DNA of 64,000 nt from Phalacrocorax aristotelis (Eukaryota > Chordata > Aves > Suliformes > Phalacrocoracidae), in the NCBI RefSeq assembly GCF_949628215.1, contig NC_134283.1, forward strand, positions 7,563,638 through 7,627,637, written 5' to 3'. The notes under the pieces were generated by a model, which was not told the DNA's origin, did not search any database, and was given only the letters and a program-made list of their open reading frames with translations. Both the position numbers and the translations under genes were made by a program. Numbering within the stretch: the stretch's first letter is position 1; each line of letters begins with the position of its first letter. Positions 1-15,000 of this stretch are shown piece after piece.

Positions 1-2859
1 ATTTGCACAAAGCAGGAATACATGAAAACAAATGCAGATGCAGAGCGAATAAAACAGGCTGAATGGATATACTGGGGATATACCTTTCATATACAGAGCA
101 AAACTTTTATGTATGTGAAGATACATTCAGGTATTTAACATTAAACATTTGGAAAGGTGTCCCATGGTTAAGGTTCCCCTGAGATTTTTTTACTTAAAAT
201 ATTTTCATTTTTAATGTCACTTACTGGATTCAAGCTCACCTCTGTGGCAGAATTACTAGTCAGAGGACAAATTGATTCTGCCGTGAGCCTCTGGAGAGGG
301 TGATATTCTGCCATAGAGAACTATTCATCATGCATTTTCAAATGCCATGCAGGGAGTCCACCTTTCTGCCACTCCGTAGTTAAACATACTTATTCTCAAT
401 GCTCTTATGGGTCATGGAATTTCCTCAGGAAGCATCAGGGGTAAAAATTGGTCATATTGGTTCGCTCTCTAATGAACACTACTGAGAATGGTCAAATGGA
501 AGTGGACATTTGGAGAAAAATCAGGCTGACTCAACAGGAAATGAAAAGCAATCAAATGTCAAACTCTGAAGGGGGGAGATGACAGAGCTATGGAGTTAGA
601 AAAAAGAAACCTCTGAAAAGAGAACAAAAATACACACCAGGCTTTCTTCAGTCTGGTGCCATTTAGTCCTTAGCTATGACACATTTTTCTGTGTATCATA
701 TTGAGAGTCAGCCCTAAGTTACTTTTATACCCACACAAATATATCCCCAAAATGAGAACGCCCATAAGCAGAGGTATTTCAGTAATACTTTACAATCGAT
801 TAAGGACACCTCTAGCACTGTTATATTCCTGAAGACACTAGCCAGACATTTCCTTTGTGAGTTACCAGATAGCTCTTGGAAAGTGAGCAGGCGTGATAAA
901 TGAGCTGTAGTTTTCTAGACTGTGCTTTTTAAACAGATGTATTTACACATTTCACAACCTACCGGTAAGGATGGTGCATATTACTACCAAATGTTAGATG
1001 AAATGTTATCAAACAGAAGTCTCCCAACAAATTCCCATTATGTTGACTATTAAGATCAGCCATCCATATATAATTTTTCATGTTATGTCCTTGATCAAGA
1101 TTTTTTTAAGCTATTGTTACGATTTTAATTACTCTTTGCTTACTCACCAATACATTAAAAGTATATATTTGCATGAACAAAGAAATTGCAGAATGCCTAC
1201 CTAGAGACTTATGCCACTTGAATTTTAAAATACTTTTGTAACCTTATTTAATAATTAAATAAAATAACCGACATCAAAAACCTAAATCTGATCCCATTTC
1301 TATTTTATATCGCTCTTCAAATGGCTCTCCCTTTCAGACAACAGCAGAGGATTCTCTCTTGTCTGAGCCAGCTGCTCTTTATAACAACACCCGATTTCCC
1401 CTACGCAGCTCCATGGTGAGAACTGGCCGCTCCCAAGCCACTGGCCGGTAACACCCCGAGGCGTTACTGAGTTGCCATCGGTGACAGCGCGGCCTCAGGT
1501 AGATGTTGTAGGGAACAGAAGAGGTTCCTGGGGAAGCTGTCATTCCTCGCCGTTTTGCTGGAGAGGACCAAAGGGAGCCCATAGCGTGCTGGACGGTTTG
1601 CACCTGCTGCACCACATGAAGTGGCACGAGGGGGTACGCTGGGGCACATGCAGTGACAGCATGACGAGACATGTAGTTCCCACGCTAGCACAACCTAAGG
1701 CAGGACATGCCTTGTCGTAACACGTGGCCCAGGCACGCACGAGCCCCAGTGAACAGGCAGCACATCCTGCCCAAGCACTGTCAGAGGCTGCGGGGTTCCC
1801 CCGCGCAACTCGGGACCTCTCCCCGCGTCCGTGACACTGGTGGTGCTGTAACGCCGCTTGAACGATGAACAGCACGCGGGGCTCAAACCCTGCCCCCTGG
1901 GAACTCAAAATCTCAATAAAGTACAGTGTTATTAACACATTAAGTCTGATGGTCACCATTTCGTCACGGATGCATGGTAATACCAGCTAGTGTGTTCAGA
2001 CTGACAGAGTTGCGTCGCAGCACCCTCTGGATAGCAGCCGTGCAATGATACAACCACAACCCACATTCGGCAAAGCTCGTGCAGATCATGCATCTTAAGT
2101 GACGTGTCAGGCTCAGTGCACTTCAAACACGTAAAACACAAATACTGATCTGGCAACACTACTACAGCTGTTTCTTCATGTTAATCTCTGCTCACACCTC
2201 CAAAAATACTTACGTTCATTTATCAGTGTCTTAAATATAAAGGTCTCAGAAACAGTGCTTTGGTCAAGGGGCTTACAGCTGTTCAGGCTATGATCAGATT
2301 AGTTTCTTTACATGTCTTTAAGGAAAAAAAAGAACCAAAAACCCCACACTCCACAAATGTAATTTACATTAAAAGTGATTTCTGATTTGACAGCCTGTGA
2401 CACATTTTCGGTAAATTCCTGAAAACCCCAAGCTTCCCAGGTTTGCTAGCACAAATACAACACTAAAACTAAAGCTTATGTATTACGTTTTTTCCTCAGA
2501 ATAGGTTTTAAGTTGTTTTCAGTTATGATGTCTGCATTTCACGCTGCATTTTTAGTCACGTTTCATGCGCTTAGGAAACAAACTATTTTCTAAGATTAAA
2601 CAACCATATTTATTTTTAGTATTTTCAAGAACTTTGCACAGAGCACTTGAAACTCCAGAAATATTTTTGAGAAATGTGTGGATAACACTGAATCACAGAG
2701 TTTCTGAATAGCAGGGGCTTTGGAGACAACTTGTGCACAAACTAAAAAGCAGAATACATTAATAACTAGAAAACATATTTAAATCTAAAATCTAAATCTA
2801 CATCTAAAAGTGTACATATTTCAGAAATTTCAAAATGGGGACAGAAATTTTACTCCTAC
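1..2859 (-). other. VAT1L: VAT1L intron 7 (partial)
   Basis: This is intronic sequence left of exon 7, AT-rich except for a GC-rich block at about 1370-1960. I looked for the missing C-terminal VAT1L exon(s) and did not see them. A weak CR1-like trace at 2690-2735 is too degenerate to call. Confidence 0.75.
1370..1960. other. GC-rich island in VAT1L intron 7, possible LTR or other insertion remnant
   Basis: This block stands out from AT-rich flanks with many CpGs. On the plus strand it has a TATA-like CTTTATAA near 1375 and an AATAAA at about 1914-1919, followed by TTATTAACACA. That arrangement suggests an LTR-type or retrotranscribed insert, but no TG..CA ends or target-site duplication was established and the TATA-to-polyA distance is long. 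Overlapping ORFs, such as 1540-1959 on the minus strand, carry no recognisable domain. It could also be an orphan CpG island. Confidence 0.3.
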
Positions 2860-3054
2860 CTCTTCCAAGGCCCATAATGAATCAACCACAGGCTTGATCT
2901 TCTTATTGTTATATAGATTTAGGAGTTTGTCCATCACACCCTTGATCAGGCCACCTCGATTCTGTTTGAAAAGTAGATTCAACAGGGAAAATCCAGCAAT
3001 GACTTTGTTCTCCTCATACAGCTTGATAGGATTTACTTTCTCAACCTGCCACCA
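2860..3054 (-). CDS. VAT1L: VAT1L coding exon 7 (residues 294-358)
   Basis: The 195-nt exon (65 codons) lies between tttccag| and |gtagga. It begins WWQVEKVNPIKLYEENK and ends PVVDSLWALEE. In human VAT1L the protein continues for about 60 residues, so one or more further exons must lie left of base 1. Confidence 0.95.
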
Positions 3055-6000
3055 CTGGAAAGCAATGAACAGCAACAGGGTTAGAAAAACATTTTTCAGG
3101 AAATATACCGGGAAGTTCACAAGAAAAGCGCCTGGGCAGATGTGACATACGACTCATCTGTCGGATCTGAAGCAACAGCCAAGAGAAGCAACAGGATTTT
3201 ATTTAAGGAAGAGGCAAAAGACTATGCAGCTGACTGACATGCGGAAATAAAACACAGGCTTGTGTTGCATGAGATTAGGGTGTTAGAAGAATGGTGAACA
3301 GATCTGGTTTTAGGACGTGGGTTGAGAAGTAAGGAATTTGGACCCCACTTTCTACTATCCTTTGTTATCTCAAGAGAGCCATGCAAGCTTCACAAACGTC
3401 CGCAAGCAACTCTTGACTGTTACTCTTCTCTCAAAAACAAGGAAACCACACACTGCTTCTCAGCTTCCCTTTACTTTTTGCCCATTACTGTGCTTGTGAT
3501 ATTTGAGCAAGCCTCATAATATCTAATGAAATTATTTTATCTCATTTAGCCCAAGAGCATCCTTGAGACTGAGATCCCACTTCCTCACAAGTTTTATTTG
3601 AATGGGTCAATTTTTAATTAAAAACTTCATATAATTTTGATGAGTTAATTTTGCAGTATAATTACATAAAGCAACTAGTTATACTTTTATACAAAATTTG
3701 ATATCCTATTTTTTTACTAATTCAACTTATTAATATTTGTTCAGTCAATAAATACCAGTACTACCTGAAAAACATTTCAGTTGAAATTGGTTTTGCTGGG
3801 CCAACCTCCCCTACAAATCATATGCATCTGGATATGTTTATGTTAACAGTAAAAAGGCTGCACAGTAAAGATTATCTTGTTTTAGTTCAGAAACACAGGA
3901 CAATAGCAAAGATTGTGTCATTACAACCATTAAGAAAATGGAGGAGGCAAAGAACAGCTTCTTGCTACAGTTTTTGATTTATCTTGTTTTCAACTACATC
4001 GAGACTTTTGAAGCTAATTTCTCCTGGGAAGGGGTTGTTGCTGGAAGCTGTAAATGAGCTCTTGGCAGAAAGATCGCATGACAGATCTTCTCCCTCTGTT
4101 TTTCTTGTCTGAAGGAATCACTTTCACTCCCGGTTAACTTATTTCTCACTAGCATTTTATTTGATATATTTGTCCCTTTTTTGATCTGTAGGATTTCTGA
4201 GCAGAATTTTGTTGTTGTAGTGAGCTGAAGGAAAAAAAATTGAACATTTCTGTTTTGTATTTGTTGACCTCATCAGTGAGGGAATAAATGCATCATCATC
4301 ATCTCTCTGTCACTTGAAACGAACAGGGAGAACTGAAAAGTGCGTTTCTGTATGGAACTAACTTCTGGTTAGGTAGAATTGACTGGACACAAGCCCCATC
4401 TTAAGAGATATATATCCTTTAATATCTCCTTTTATTCACTCCACTGTCCTGACAGCGTTTTCAGATACGAGGAACCTACAGGGCACAGACACCCACACCC
4501 ACGGATATTATATTCTACCATAAGTAAACAAATAACGCAGTCTAAACTTAGCTGTGTAAGAGAGATATGTCTGATAGCTAACAAGTTAAATACGCACTGC
4601 ACACAGATCCAATTCCCGTCTAGCCCTCCTACCAGAAGAAAACATGTCAGACCACATTGCAGTCAGAAAAATCCTCTCTTCAGCAACATCAGAAGTAACA
4701 ACTTAGTAGAGATAAATGAGAATGATAAAGATGGAAACGCTATAGAAAAGACTGAAGTCAGAGGAAAGAGCAGAATCGCGGCAGTGGGACACTTACTGAT
4801 TTTGCAAAACTGAAGAAGCTTTTTGTCTCCCCAGTAACCATGTTAGATGAACCTGTAAAAGATGAGTACATTCACACACAACTTATTCAGGCTGACAAGC
4901 AGACCATTTATTTTATGTAAAATAATTTCCATGATCGTATTTAAGAAAAAAAAACCTCCCGGTTTAAAAGGGAAACAAATAACAAAGAGGCCAAGGTGAC
5001 AGAGCCCTACAAGTTTATAGGTATTCTGAGATGACAAAAACTACCTATCAAATCTTCCACAGGCAGGAACAGGTTCAGTGCTACTAGGCGTCCTGACATC
5101 AAAACTGTTCTACAGCTCTCTCCTCCTCTGCCGTAAAACGCCATTTGTCTCTGAAACACTATTTAGCAGCGATCACCACACAGGTACCCTTTCTCTGTAC
5201 CTGTAAAGACACACTTATCTGACCGCTACGTGTGTGAGCATACATGCGCTGTACAGTACAGCCTGTTAATAAATGTAATGACAATTCACTGGCAGGGACT
5301 TCATTACAAACAGGCAACCAGGTTGGCTTGTACAGTCCAGGCAGATATCCGAGTGACAATGCGTCCGTTATTGCCACCCTGCTGGCTAGCCAAAAGCCCG
5401 AGGAAGCAGGTACGCTTATCCATGATGCCACCGCACCTTCCACTGCGATACAGAAATATTCTTCATTTCAAAAGTTTAGCAGTCCCTTCAGCTGTCCTCC
5501 TACAGAAGCTTGGCCTGCTTTACCAACACACAACATGGCAACCTGGCAGAACTGCAGGAAAGACGTGTTTACTCAGTATATGGAGCAGCCCGTGTACACG
5601 AATGGAAATTTGTGAACAGAAGCCTGGGCTTGAATTCCTCAAAGTCATGTCAAATAAAACCAATAGCATTCTTCCTGAAATCTTCCTCCAAGCTTCCCTC
5701 CCACAAGAACTATATTACAGTCTCCTTGGCCACACTGTGACTCCTATGGTATGTAGAACAAGATCCAAGCTTTCTCCTACACTTCTCTTCTACCACCCAA
5801 TAATGTGTAACAAATCTGAAACATATGTTCAGTTTCACTTTTGGATATTTTTTTAAATTTAAGATTTCCTTTGTATTACCGATTGTTTCTCAATAATTTA
5901 GGTCATGCTCAGCTCCACTAAAATCCTTGATTGGAAATGGTCAAATTGAGAAAGTATAACATGGTGGCCTCCAGTTCTGGAAGGAGTGGCATGGGTGATT

Positions 6001-9000
6001 TTAAGAGATTTTAAGCTTTGCAAAGCTTTAGTTTTGAAACATGTACCTGGATTCTTCCACTCACCATATAAAATATATGTCCCGAGTGGTTTGAGAAGAC
6101 TGAGGCCTTTCCCAGTATTTTCTCCACAAAGACAGTCCAAAACAATATCTACTCCATCTGTCGAGATTCTGAAAAACAAGAAGGAAATCTCACTTTGCAA
6201 GAAGATCCACGGGACTGGCCAGCCAGCATGATACAGGCTGATTGCTAGTATAACACTAACATTTTTGAGGTACTTTAGAAATTACTCTAAATCTGAGGCT
6301 TTGACTACATGAAAACTTTCTCCTCTTCAAGAGACAACTGAAACTCATTCAGTGCTGGAATGTGAGTTTGTTGGGCCAGCCAAGCCACACCTTTCAGGCT
6401 TGGAAGAGTGGGAAACCATATTGTTCCACCTTTTTGAGGGCTTTCAGTAAAATTACATTATCAAAACCAGGTGACAGATATATAGTTCTTTTTGAGTGAA
6501 TGCAAATGTCAGAACACCTTTTTTCTGGTTAGTGAATGGCAAAGAGGAGAGACATTTTTGTTATTCACATCTTCGTATCTTATTTTTCTGAATTTGTAAG
6601 GAAACAGATCTTCTTATCCTAGTTCTCCTCAGACAAAATGATGTCCTTGTAAAGTTATTTAAAGAGTCCTGTTTCAGACTTTGTATCAACTAGACATCAA
6701 AAGGTTAAATCAAGCATAAAGAGATGTCACCAAGAGCTAGAAATCCAGCTTTAAGGACACAGTCAGGACGTATTATACAAAGCAGAAAGTATTTATACTG
6801 TTTCAATAAATAGTTTGCATATTTATAATTTTCCAACAAACAGCTTTGCGAATGCAATGTCAATATGATGCTGAAGAAAAAAATACGCCCAAAAATCCTG
6901 ATTTAGTTATTTTCTTCTGGCAAAACATCAGCCTGCAAAATCCTGCTGCTAGTTTGATCTAATATCCTACCCCCTAACCACGTAAACAGCCCAAGCAGTA
7001 GTAAATGCTTGATTAATACTCTTAAACAATTATGCAAATAACTGATGCAGACACTACAAGAAAACTGCAATCTGAAGACTGTCAGAGGTTTAAGGGGCAG
7101 TCAGTAGCATCTAATCCCCAGGAACATCAGTTAGCTCCTGAAGATCACGCCTTCTGCAGTGGTACCGCCGCAATTAGCGGTCAGGAAAGAGGTAAAGCTT
7201 TACCGTTTGTAATGCACCTTTCTGTTTCCTCACAAAACAAAGGTGATAATCAGGCATCCACTGGTTACAACCAGCAACAAAACTGCTGCTGTATGGGGGG
7301 TAATAAATTGTTTCTATTCGGGCCACTGGATGAGCTTTCACTGTACATGAATAACGACTTCGCAATTCAACAGCTTTCAGTGGCTTCCACAGTTGAACCG
7401 ATTCCTCATGCCGCAGGAATGTTTCCATGTTCCTGTTACCACTGGGGGGAGTGTTGGGGTGGTGGTGTTTGTTCATTTGTTGGGGGTTTTGGGGGCTTTG
7501 TTTTTGGGCTTTGCTGCCTGATGAAAGCTCCTCCCTGGAATACCCCAGTCACCTGCAACAAAGCACGTTCCTACCACAATCCTCTCTCAACCATGGGCCC
7601 ACTCTTTCCTGCTCTCAAACTCTCAAATGAAGAGCTTTCCCCTTCCCTTAGGGCTCCCCCTGACCCAGTGTGCCGCAGGCAAATGCAGACTACCCGTCCC
7701 CCCTGCTGACCAGCCAAAGGTTTTAAGCAGAACATAGTTTACAGCTAATGGCCAGCAAATCAAACAACTACACCCTTCCCCCACTGCCTCTTTCAAAAGA
7801 CAATTTGTCTTTATAGCATTCTCAGGCTTACCACTGTACTTTTAAATTATTTTTTGCAATACAAAGTGAAAATACAGGGATCTGAGCAACAAATCAGAGT
7901 ATTGGCATATTCTACCGAGTGCCAGTTCTGACTTTTAATCAGGACTATCAATTGAGCTAATACTACGCACCTCTATACCAGGAAAGAAGCACAAACTAGC
8001 TTGTTGCACCTACATTTTATCTTTTGTACCCACCGGTTCTCTGCTTCATTGGTCTATTGCAAGGTAAAAAACGTGTGTGAAAATGCAGGATCACCACAAG
8101 GGATTTTAACAGACTTAGAATTTCACCCCTTCATAACCAGGTCTCCTTTTGATTTCGCTAGTGATGGTCTGTGAGAGTCAGGGGTGGTGTCAGTGACCTG
8201 TCCCAAAAAGAACTGTCCTGATGAAGGGCAGGAACAGCCAACATTATCTGCAATCATAAAGTTATCAGAAGTTAACAGGCCTTTATTCCTTTTTTTTAAG
8301 GACTGATTTCTGTTCTATTTGCTACCACACCACATACCCACTTAGATCAGATCTGCTGCTGCCCCTGCCAAGAGTTAGGATTAAGGTTGGTGCTTAACTC
8401 TGATTAATGTTTTCAAGTGTTCTTTCTTGCTGAACCAATGTTTGTAAAGTGGGGATTGCTAGAATTCAGTCTTCATCTCACTACAGCAATTTTCCAGGGG
8501 CAGCAAAACAGGTATGTACACTTCCCCAAGAGAAAGGCTATCAAAGTGCTGAAGAAATGTGCTGCAATTCTTCTGAGCTGTAAGAAAATGGCAGGGGTGT
8601 CATCTGCTGGGCAAGGCCTATCTTTTTTTGGTGAAACTTCCCATATGGAAAAATTCTCCTTTGATATAAAACATCCTCTGTGATGGATCACTTCAAATGT
8701 TCTCTTAAGCCCTTGGGAGAGCTCCAGAAACAGGAGCAAGACACCCTGCTTTCTTCTCCAATGCCAGTCTGGATTGCTAACAGCTCAGACAAGTCTGCTA
8801 CGGACTGAAGGGCCTCTCTGAGGGCTAGTAACCCTCGTACTAAGAGATCTTCTGCAACTTTGCACGTCACTCGGAGGAACGCATAAGTTTGTCAGGAAGC
8901 CTGCTGACTGTATTACCTTGGGGTGCACTTTGAGAAATTTCTTGTGTTACACCCAGCTACATAATCTCGTATTTTGACAGATGCAAGATGAAGGGAAGAC

Positions 9001-12000
9001 ATTATTCTTATCTGTCTGACAAGTAAAATAAAAAAGACATTTACTAAGATTTTCTTATCAATTCTAAAGTTTTGCCACCTGTATCAACATCAATATCTAA
9101 ACACGGACAAACTGGAAAACAAACTATTTGAAGGCATGTAAATAGAAACACACATGATAACTTCAGAAGGCAACAGGATGATTCTAATCTGAACGCAAAC
9201 AAACAAAATCTAAGGATCTGAAATTAAAACAGACATCATGTGCTCCGATAGCAATCCCTGGCAGAGGATAAAAACCCAGGCAGACAGAAACACACCGGAG
9301 AACTCCAAAACCTGGATAACTTACGAGATCCACTGAAAATATCTTACTCGGTGCATTACAGTGAGCTACAACATATGCAAATGCTATCAATGTACATCTT
9401 TCTGTTAAGATTTTATTCTTTTTCACTTAATTTACTTTATTCGCAACAGATGTCCAAGCATGAACATGGACTAACAAAGCTTATGTTCCTTATAAAGAAA
9501 TAGGGCGATGCTTGCTATCTCGTCCCTTGCAGTGGACAGATGGAATATCTGGAATAAACCGCAGTTCCCAAACTCACAAATGTAATTTCTTCCCATAAAT
9601 ATGATCAGCCCGGTGTCTTTCATAGTATTTTGCCAAATACTATCCAACCCTTACCTCAGGAAAACAAAAGATTACCTTTTTACTTCTTGAACATAGTCTG
9701 CATTTCTGTCAAACAGGTGAGTTACTGAGTCTTTGATTGCTTCATGTTTGAAAGATGAGGCTGTTCCAAAAACAGTAACATTGGGAATAGTTGAACAGAG
9801 CTGAGCAACAGCTTGACCCTGCGAACACATTATTATGTTAGTTCACTGACATGGAAATTGGTTGACAGACTTTGCAGCTGCCAATTCACTCATGACACAG
9901 AAAAATCCAAGACCAATCATGTGCAAGGACTTCCCAAACTAATTTCTTGCCAGTGCAATGCAGTTAGCCACAGGAAAAAAAACTGACTTAAAATCAAAAG
10001 GATATTCTGAAGACAAAGAAACCGCAGGGATAGAAGTAATTTAATGTATTAAAATTTGTATTTGAAACGAGTTCTTCTTGGTCTTTTAACAAAGGCAGTG
10101 TAATTTAAAGGAAATGGCATTAATTTACACGGACCACCAAAAATGATTACTCGAAGACTGCTAGAGAAATATTTCTCATTTGCTACTTGGATCCTGTGTG
10201 CATTTCCCCTGGAGCCCCTTGAGTAACGTCAGCGGTCCTCTTTGCACTTCATATCTCAGAAAAGCACTGACTGCTTCCACACACGATTCAAACCCTCTCT
10301 GCTCACAGGGAAGGCCTCGCAGCACCTGATGCCAGAACAGAACTTCTGGCAGATAACGCAGGAAGTACTTGGCTCCTCTGGTGCTCAGACACAGCTCTTT
10401 GCAGTCCTAATACACAAGGTCTAACGCAGCCAGTCCCAGGACAGCATGCAGTCTACCATTCCTAAGCAATCCTATTTTATGACGGTTTCAGTAGGAGACA
10501 GCAAGTTGGTATAACAAATACTGCAGAGTAAAACAAATCCAGTTTGCCTCTTATTAATAACAATAATTATCGCTGATTGTTCAAAACGCAGGAATAGCCT
10601 TGAGTCACACTACCAGGTCTGCTCAGGCCAGCGCCCCAACCTCAAAGCTGATCAATAGCAAAGGGTATAAAATGGCCTAGAGCGTGTATAGGGAAACCAT
10701 TCTCCCAGCGTGCGCATCCTGCGCCTGGGCAGGAATCCAGTGGAGTCAGTCAGATGCTATGCCAGTGTTCAGGTAGGACCTGGGGCATTAGGGGAGTTGT
10801 ACTTTGACTTTCCAGCTTCATGCACTAGAAGGCTTTAACTTCTGTAAGTTTTAACCTCTAATTTCACGAGGCTGAGAGAGGAAGGGAAGCGCTGCACAAA
10901 TGCTAAGTCATGTAGATTTCAAGAAGATCCTAACAGGCCATCTTTTTGTAACCCTGGGTTTTGTTTTACTCTTAACACACTGACAAATGGAAGACAGACT
11001 TTTGGTAGCCACATCCTGCCTCTTGCTGTAACTGCATCATTCCACTGGAGCTCGCATGGTTACACGGATATGCCCAGAAGCAAGAAATGGCACAGTCATT
11101 CTAAAAATAACTTCTGGTGGAATTCAGCAGATTCTTGCTTACATTTACAGCCAAAAGACTGTAATTTGTAAACTGTACACATGACCAATAAAGTCATCCA
11201 TGGATAAACACATTTCTGTTCATTCCAATCAGAAACCCTGATTATTAGTATGTAAATACCAGTAATAAGTGCTTTGGTTTTATTTACAGTAGAATAATTA
11301 GATAAACCTGCACACCCTGGGGGTCTTGGCATCCATACATATAATGCTGAACATAATTGCTAGTGGCAATCCTCTGAGCTGAACGTCACAAGAGAGGACA
11401 ACATTATTATTTGTATCTGGAGGCATCCAGGAGTTTCAGATTGGTTTCCTACTGGATTAGTCAGTAAAGAGCTGCACAGCAAGGAACAGTTTGTGTTGTC
11501 CTTTGGACAGGTACCGACAGACATAGAGAAGAGCACAGGAGAAGGGATGCATTCTCATTCTTACTTTACAGATGAGAAACGGAATAGCACAGCAAACTGA
11601 ACAACCTGTCCAACAGCTCAGAGAGACTTATAGCAGGACCCAGGTATGAATGCTGATTTGTAGCATGGTAATCCAATACCAGACATAAGTGACCTCTTTT
11701 TAAAATCATCTACCATTTTACTGGGTTGGAATCCCCAGTCTCTTAGAAGTCACAGGAAAACCCATTCCTGAGGGGCCTCACCTCACAAGATGTAATGCCT
11801 TTGGGGAGCGGAAAACATTTCACCCTTCTCATACTTTATTTCTCTGTTAACTTACCATCTCATTCTGAAGCCCAGGTTTTGGCCTCCACAAATATCATAA
11901 CATAAAATTGCAAGAAAAAGAATTAACATGGATTTTGTATCCCTCCTTTTCTTAGTCATTTTCTCTAGCAATCCTCTTTTCGCATTGTGCCTCCCAGAAA

Positions 12001-15000
12001 ACCATCACCCAGAGTGATTCAGATAAGTCAGTATTTTATAGCGTGTGCTAGCTGAGTGAAATTCTGCCATTATTGACCTATTCTCTAATTACTTTTCTGC
12101 ATTTTCAATCTAACTTGGGAAGACAAGGGATAACGAGTGTATCCTGAATCAAAACCACTGAATGTTTAGAAGGTCATATATTAGAGTAGAAAACATGTTG
12201 ATTTTTATCCTGCAGAAGATGATTAACATTTAACAAACTGACAGTCAGATGAACAGGAGAAACGCACAACAAAAACCCAAGATGTGCACAACCTATTTTC
12301 CTCCTGACTCAAACTCGTCAGTTCACCCCTCCCTTCACCCGTAGAGATAAGCTTATCTAAAACCCTAGATCAGGATACTTTCCAGCTTTCTGGAGATAGT
12401 TAAAACCTAAAACTGACTCATATGACCAGTACTTTTATAATTGGATCAACATCACTGAAGCATTTTGAGGCAATTCCACAAAACATTCTTCTACAGCTTT
12501 CTGAAGATTTTACTCTGACACTGACTCTTAATTATATCTGTGCAAAGTACTCTCAGTATTCATATTTCAGAAAGCTTGGAATAAAGGCTGCTATTGGGCC
12601 TTTCACGCTTTTCCCACAAAAAATAGGAGAATTGAACTCAACCTATCAACTCAAACACTTCACTAATTTCTGTGGAATTTGACTAAGCTTCAAAACAGCA
12701 CTGTGGCTATGCAAGTCACTCTTAAATCTTTTCTAATCCTTCGAGTCATCCAGCTACCCCTGGATTAGTAGCTCGCATTTAGAAGGCCATACATTTTAAT
12801 TGCAAGTACGTGAGGCCCCAGCGTTGAGGATGTCCATAGCTCACACATGAAGTACGCACAAAGGGTTTTGCAGCTGGAAGGAAGGACACCCTCTTCCCAG
12901 GGCCGTGGAGGGGCAGGCGAGGTATCCTCCTGCCCCCTGCACACTCTCACCAGGGAGCACCCTTTGATCACGGGGGCACACGAGCCCTGTCCTGGATTTT
13001 GGATTCCAAAACCATTCGCCTCCTAAAATCTGCTTTGTGGTAGGCAGAGCCAAGAGACAAAACCACATCGTCTCTGCTACCACTTTTCACCGTGGAGACC
13101 ACGTAGATATGGAAGCAGGCACCATGTTATCAGAAACAGTGTATGAATACTAAAACCTTCTGAGAGGGTATCTAATTAGATAAGCATGATTGGAAAAAAT
13201 GAAAATAAAGCTCTTCACACACCTAATTTTGCATATATGATGCAAATTTCTACATACAAGCACAGACTAGATTCTTGCTTCCTGAACCTGGGAAAATTAA
13301 TAAGTGACAAAAAATAATTCTCACTTGGACAATTAATTTTACCTTTAATAGGCTTTAGCAATCTTCAAAAAAACCTGATCAATTGCTTTTCTGAAGGAAT
13401 AGAATATTCCCTTAAAATGGAATTAATCTTAATATGTGTTTTATATACTACTTATCATGCAGAACACCACATGGTGAGTCCTCAAAGAAATTAATAACTT
13501 GGATTAAAGCATTCTGTGGAGATGAAGCATGTCTCCTAATACTGGATTTGGCATAGGAGGCTTGTGTATCTTTAGCTTCAAAGTCTGTTTGATGGATTCC
13601 TTTTCAAGGTACCCTGTCAATTTACAAAACCTGTATGTTGAACCTAATCTACACATACGATTATTACAGAATTCATTATAAATAGACACGCTTATCGTAG
13701 CTTTAGATCCAGTAAAAAGATTGAGATTTCTTTACATTCCTCTGCTTTAAAACCCACCTTCAAACCTGCAGGACTGGAAACTTCTCATACTGAGATAATC
13801 ACATAAAAGAACGGAAAAGCAGATTTTTAAGAAGTAAAAATCAGATAGACTGTTCTGTGCATTTTAATGCAAAATTGCTTAAACAATTTCAAACGAAAAA
13901 GAAATGTCATTGACATTTAAAAGTCAATACAGAAAGCATGAACAGAAGAAAAATTACTAATCTAATTAGCTTATTAATACTAACTTAACACTGGATGACA
14001 TATAAGTAAGGGGTATAAGTTAGTAGATTTCCAAAACGGTCTGACCTAATGGCACAAGCCAGACCTCAGTCTGATGTGCAAGCCGTGCACTGAATTACAG
14101 CAGCTGTAGGTCAGTATACTTTCAAGAAAGCATCTTTTTTTTGCTATTGTGTAGGCTGAGCCCAGCTTTACAGCAGGAGAGAACAAACCATCTGAAAGAT
14201 ACCACCCTGCAAAACTACGTCTATTAGAACCAATAGCATCGATAAGAAATTATCATTTCCAGGATATATTTTTGCAGCCCAAAGGTGCTGCAGCAGCTTA
14301 AAAAAAAAATCATTCAGACTTTATCTTGCACAAAAAAACCTGTCTGGAACCAAACGTGAGGAGAATCCATGTTTCCAAAATGCTTTGATGCCACGTAACC
14401 ATATCTAAAGGTGGTACAAAGTACACAAATGTAGTAAGAAAACAGCAAGAGAAGACATCTACTAATCTCCTGGCATTAAAGAAAACTTTTTCTGGTGTTT
14501 AGGAGAAGTCAGGTACACAACACTCCGTCTCCTGAAGGTGTCGTTTTTCCAATTACAGCAGAGGGAATTGGAAACCAAACGCTAAGGCGAACATTGCAGA
14601 GCAGACAAACTGAAATGTAATTCTTGAACAAGCGTAAGGCAGCATCTGCTGTGCTGAGTGCGCCACAACTGAATTCTGGCGCAGAGGGAGGGGAAGAAAG
14701 AGTCACCAGGAGATAATGATCTCTCTTACCCTCAAAATATCTTCTTTTCTGCGACTATTACCAGGGTGTGTTTTTTCCTACCCCCATGCAAAATTGTCCA
14801 GATGAGGTGCATCTAAAACTCAGGGCGGAATCTCCATCTGGTATAAATCCTCTCCAGTTTAGTGGAGCTACAACAACATACCCCAGCCGAGATCGTCGCC
14901 CAGAGGATATAAACTCTACCTGAAGAGGAGCAGCCAAGGAAGAGTTAAGCACTGCCCATCTGTGACATGACTCAGCAGGGATTCAGGGAAAGGACAAGTC

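Noticed and set aside
1540-1959. Minus-strand 139-codon frame in the GC-rich island
   Set aside because: No recognisable protein. Reported as an unexplained island instead.
2690-2735. CR1-like phrase gaatcacagagtttctgaat
   Set aside because: Too short and divergent to separate from chance.
1-2859. Missing last VAT1L exon(s)
   Set aside because: Searched for codons of the conserved C-terminal segment after LWALEE and saw none, so they are taken to lie outside the window.
5230-5856. Plus-strand open frame of 208 codons in VAT1L intron 5, with overlapping smaller frames
   Set aside because: No domain, and the frames overlap in different phases, as expected by chance.
7032-7709. Plus-strand open frame of 225 codons in VAT1L intron 4
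   Set aside because: No recognisable domain or family, low-complexity Gly/Cys/Phe patches from a G/T-rich stretch, and no promoter or splice support.
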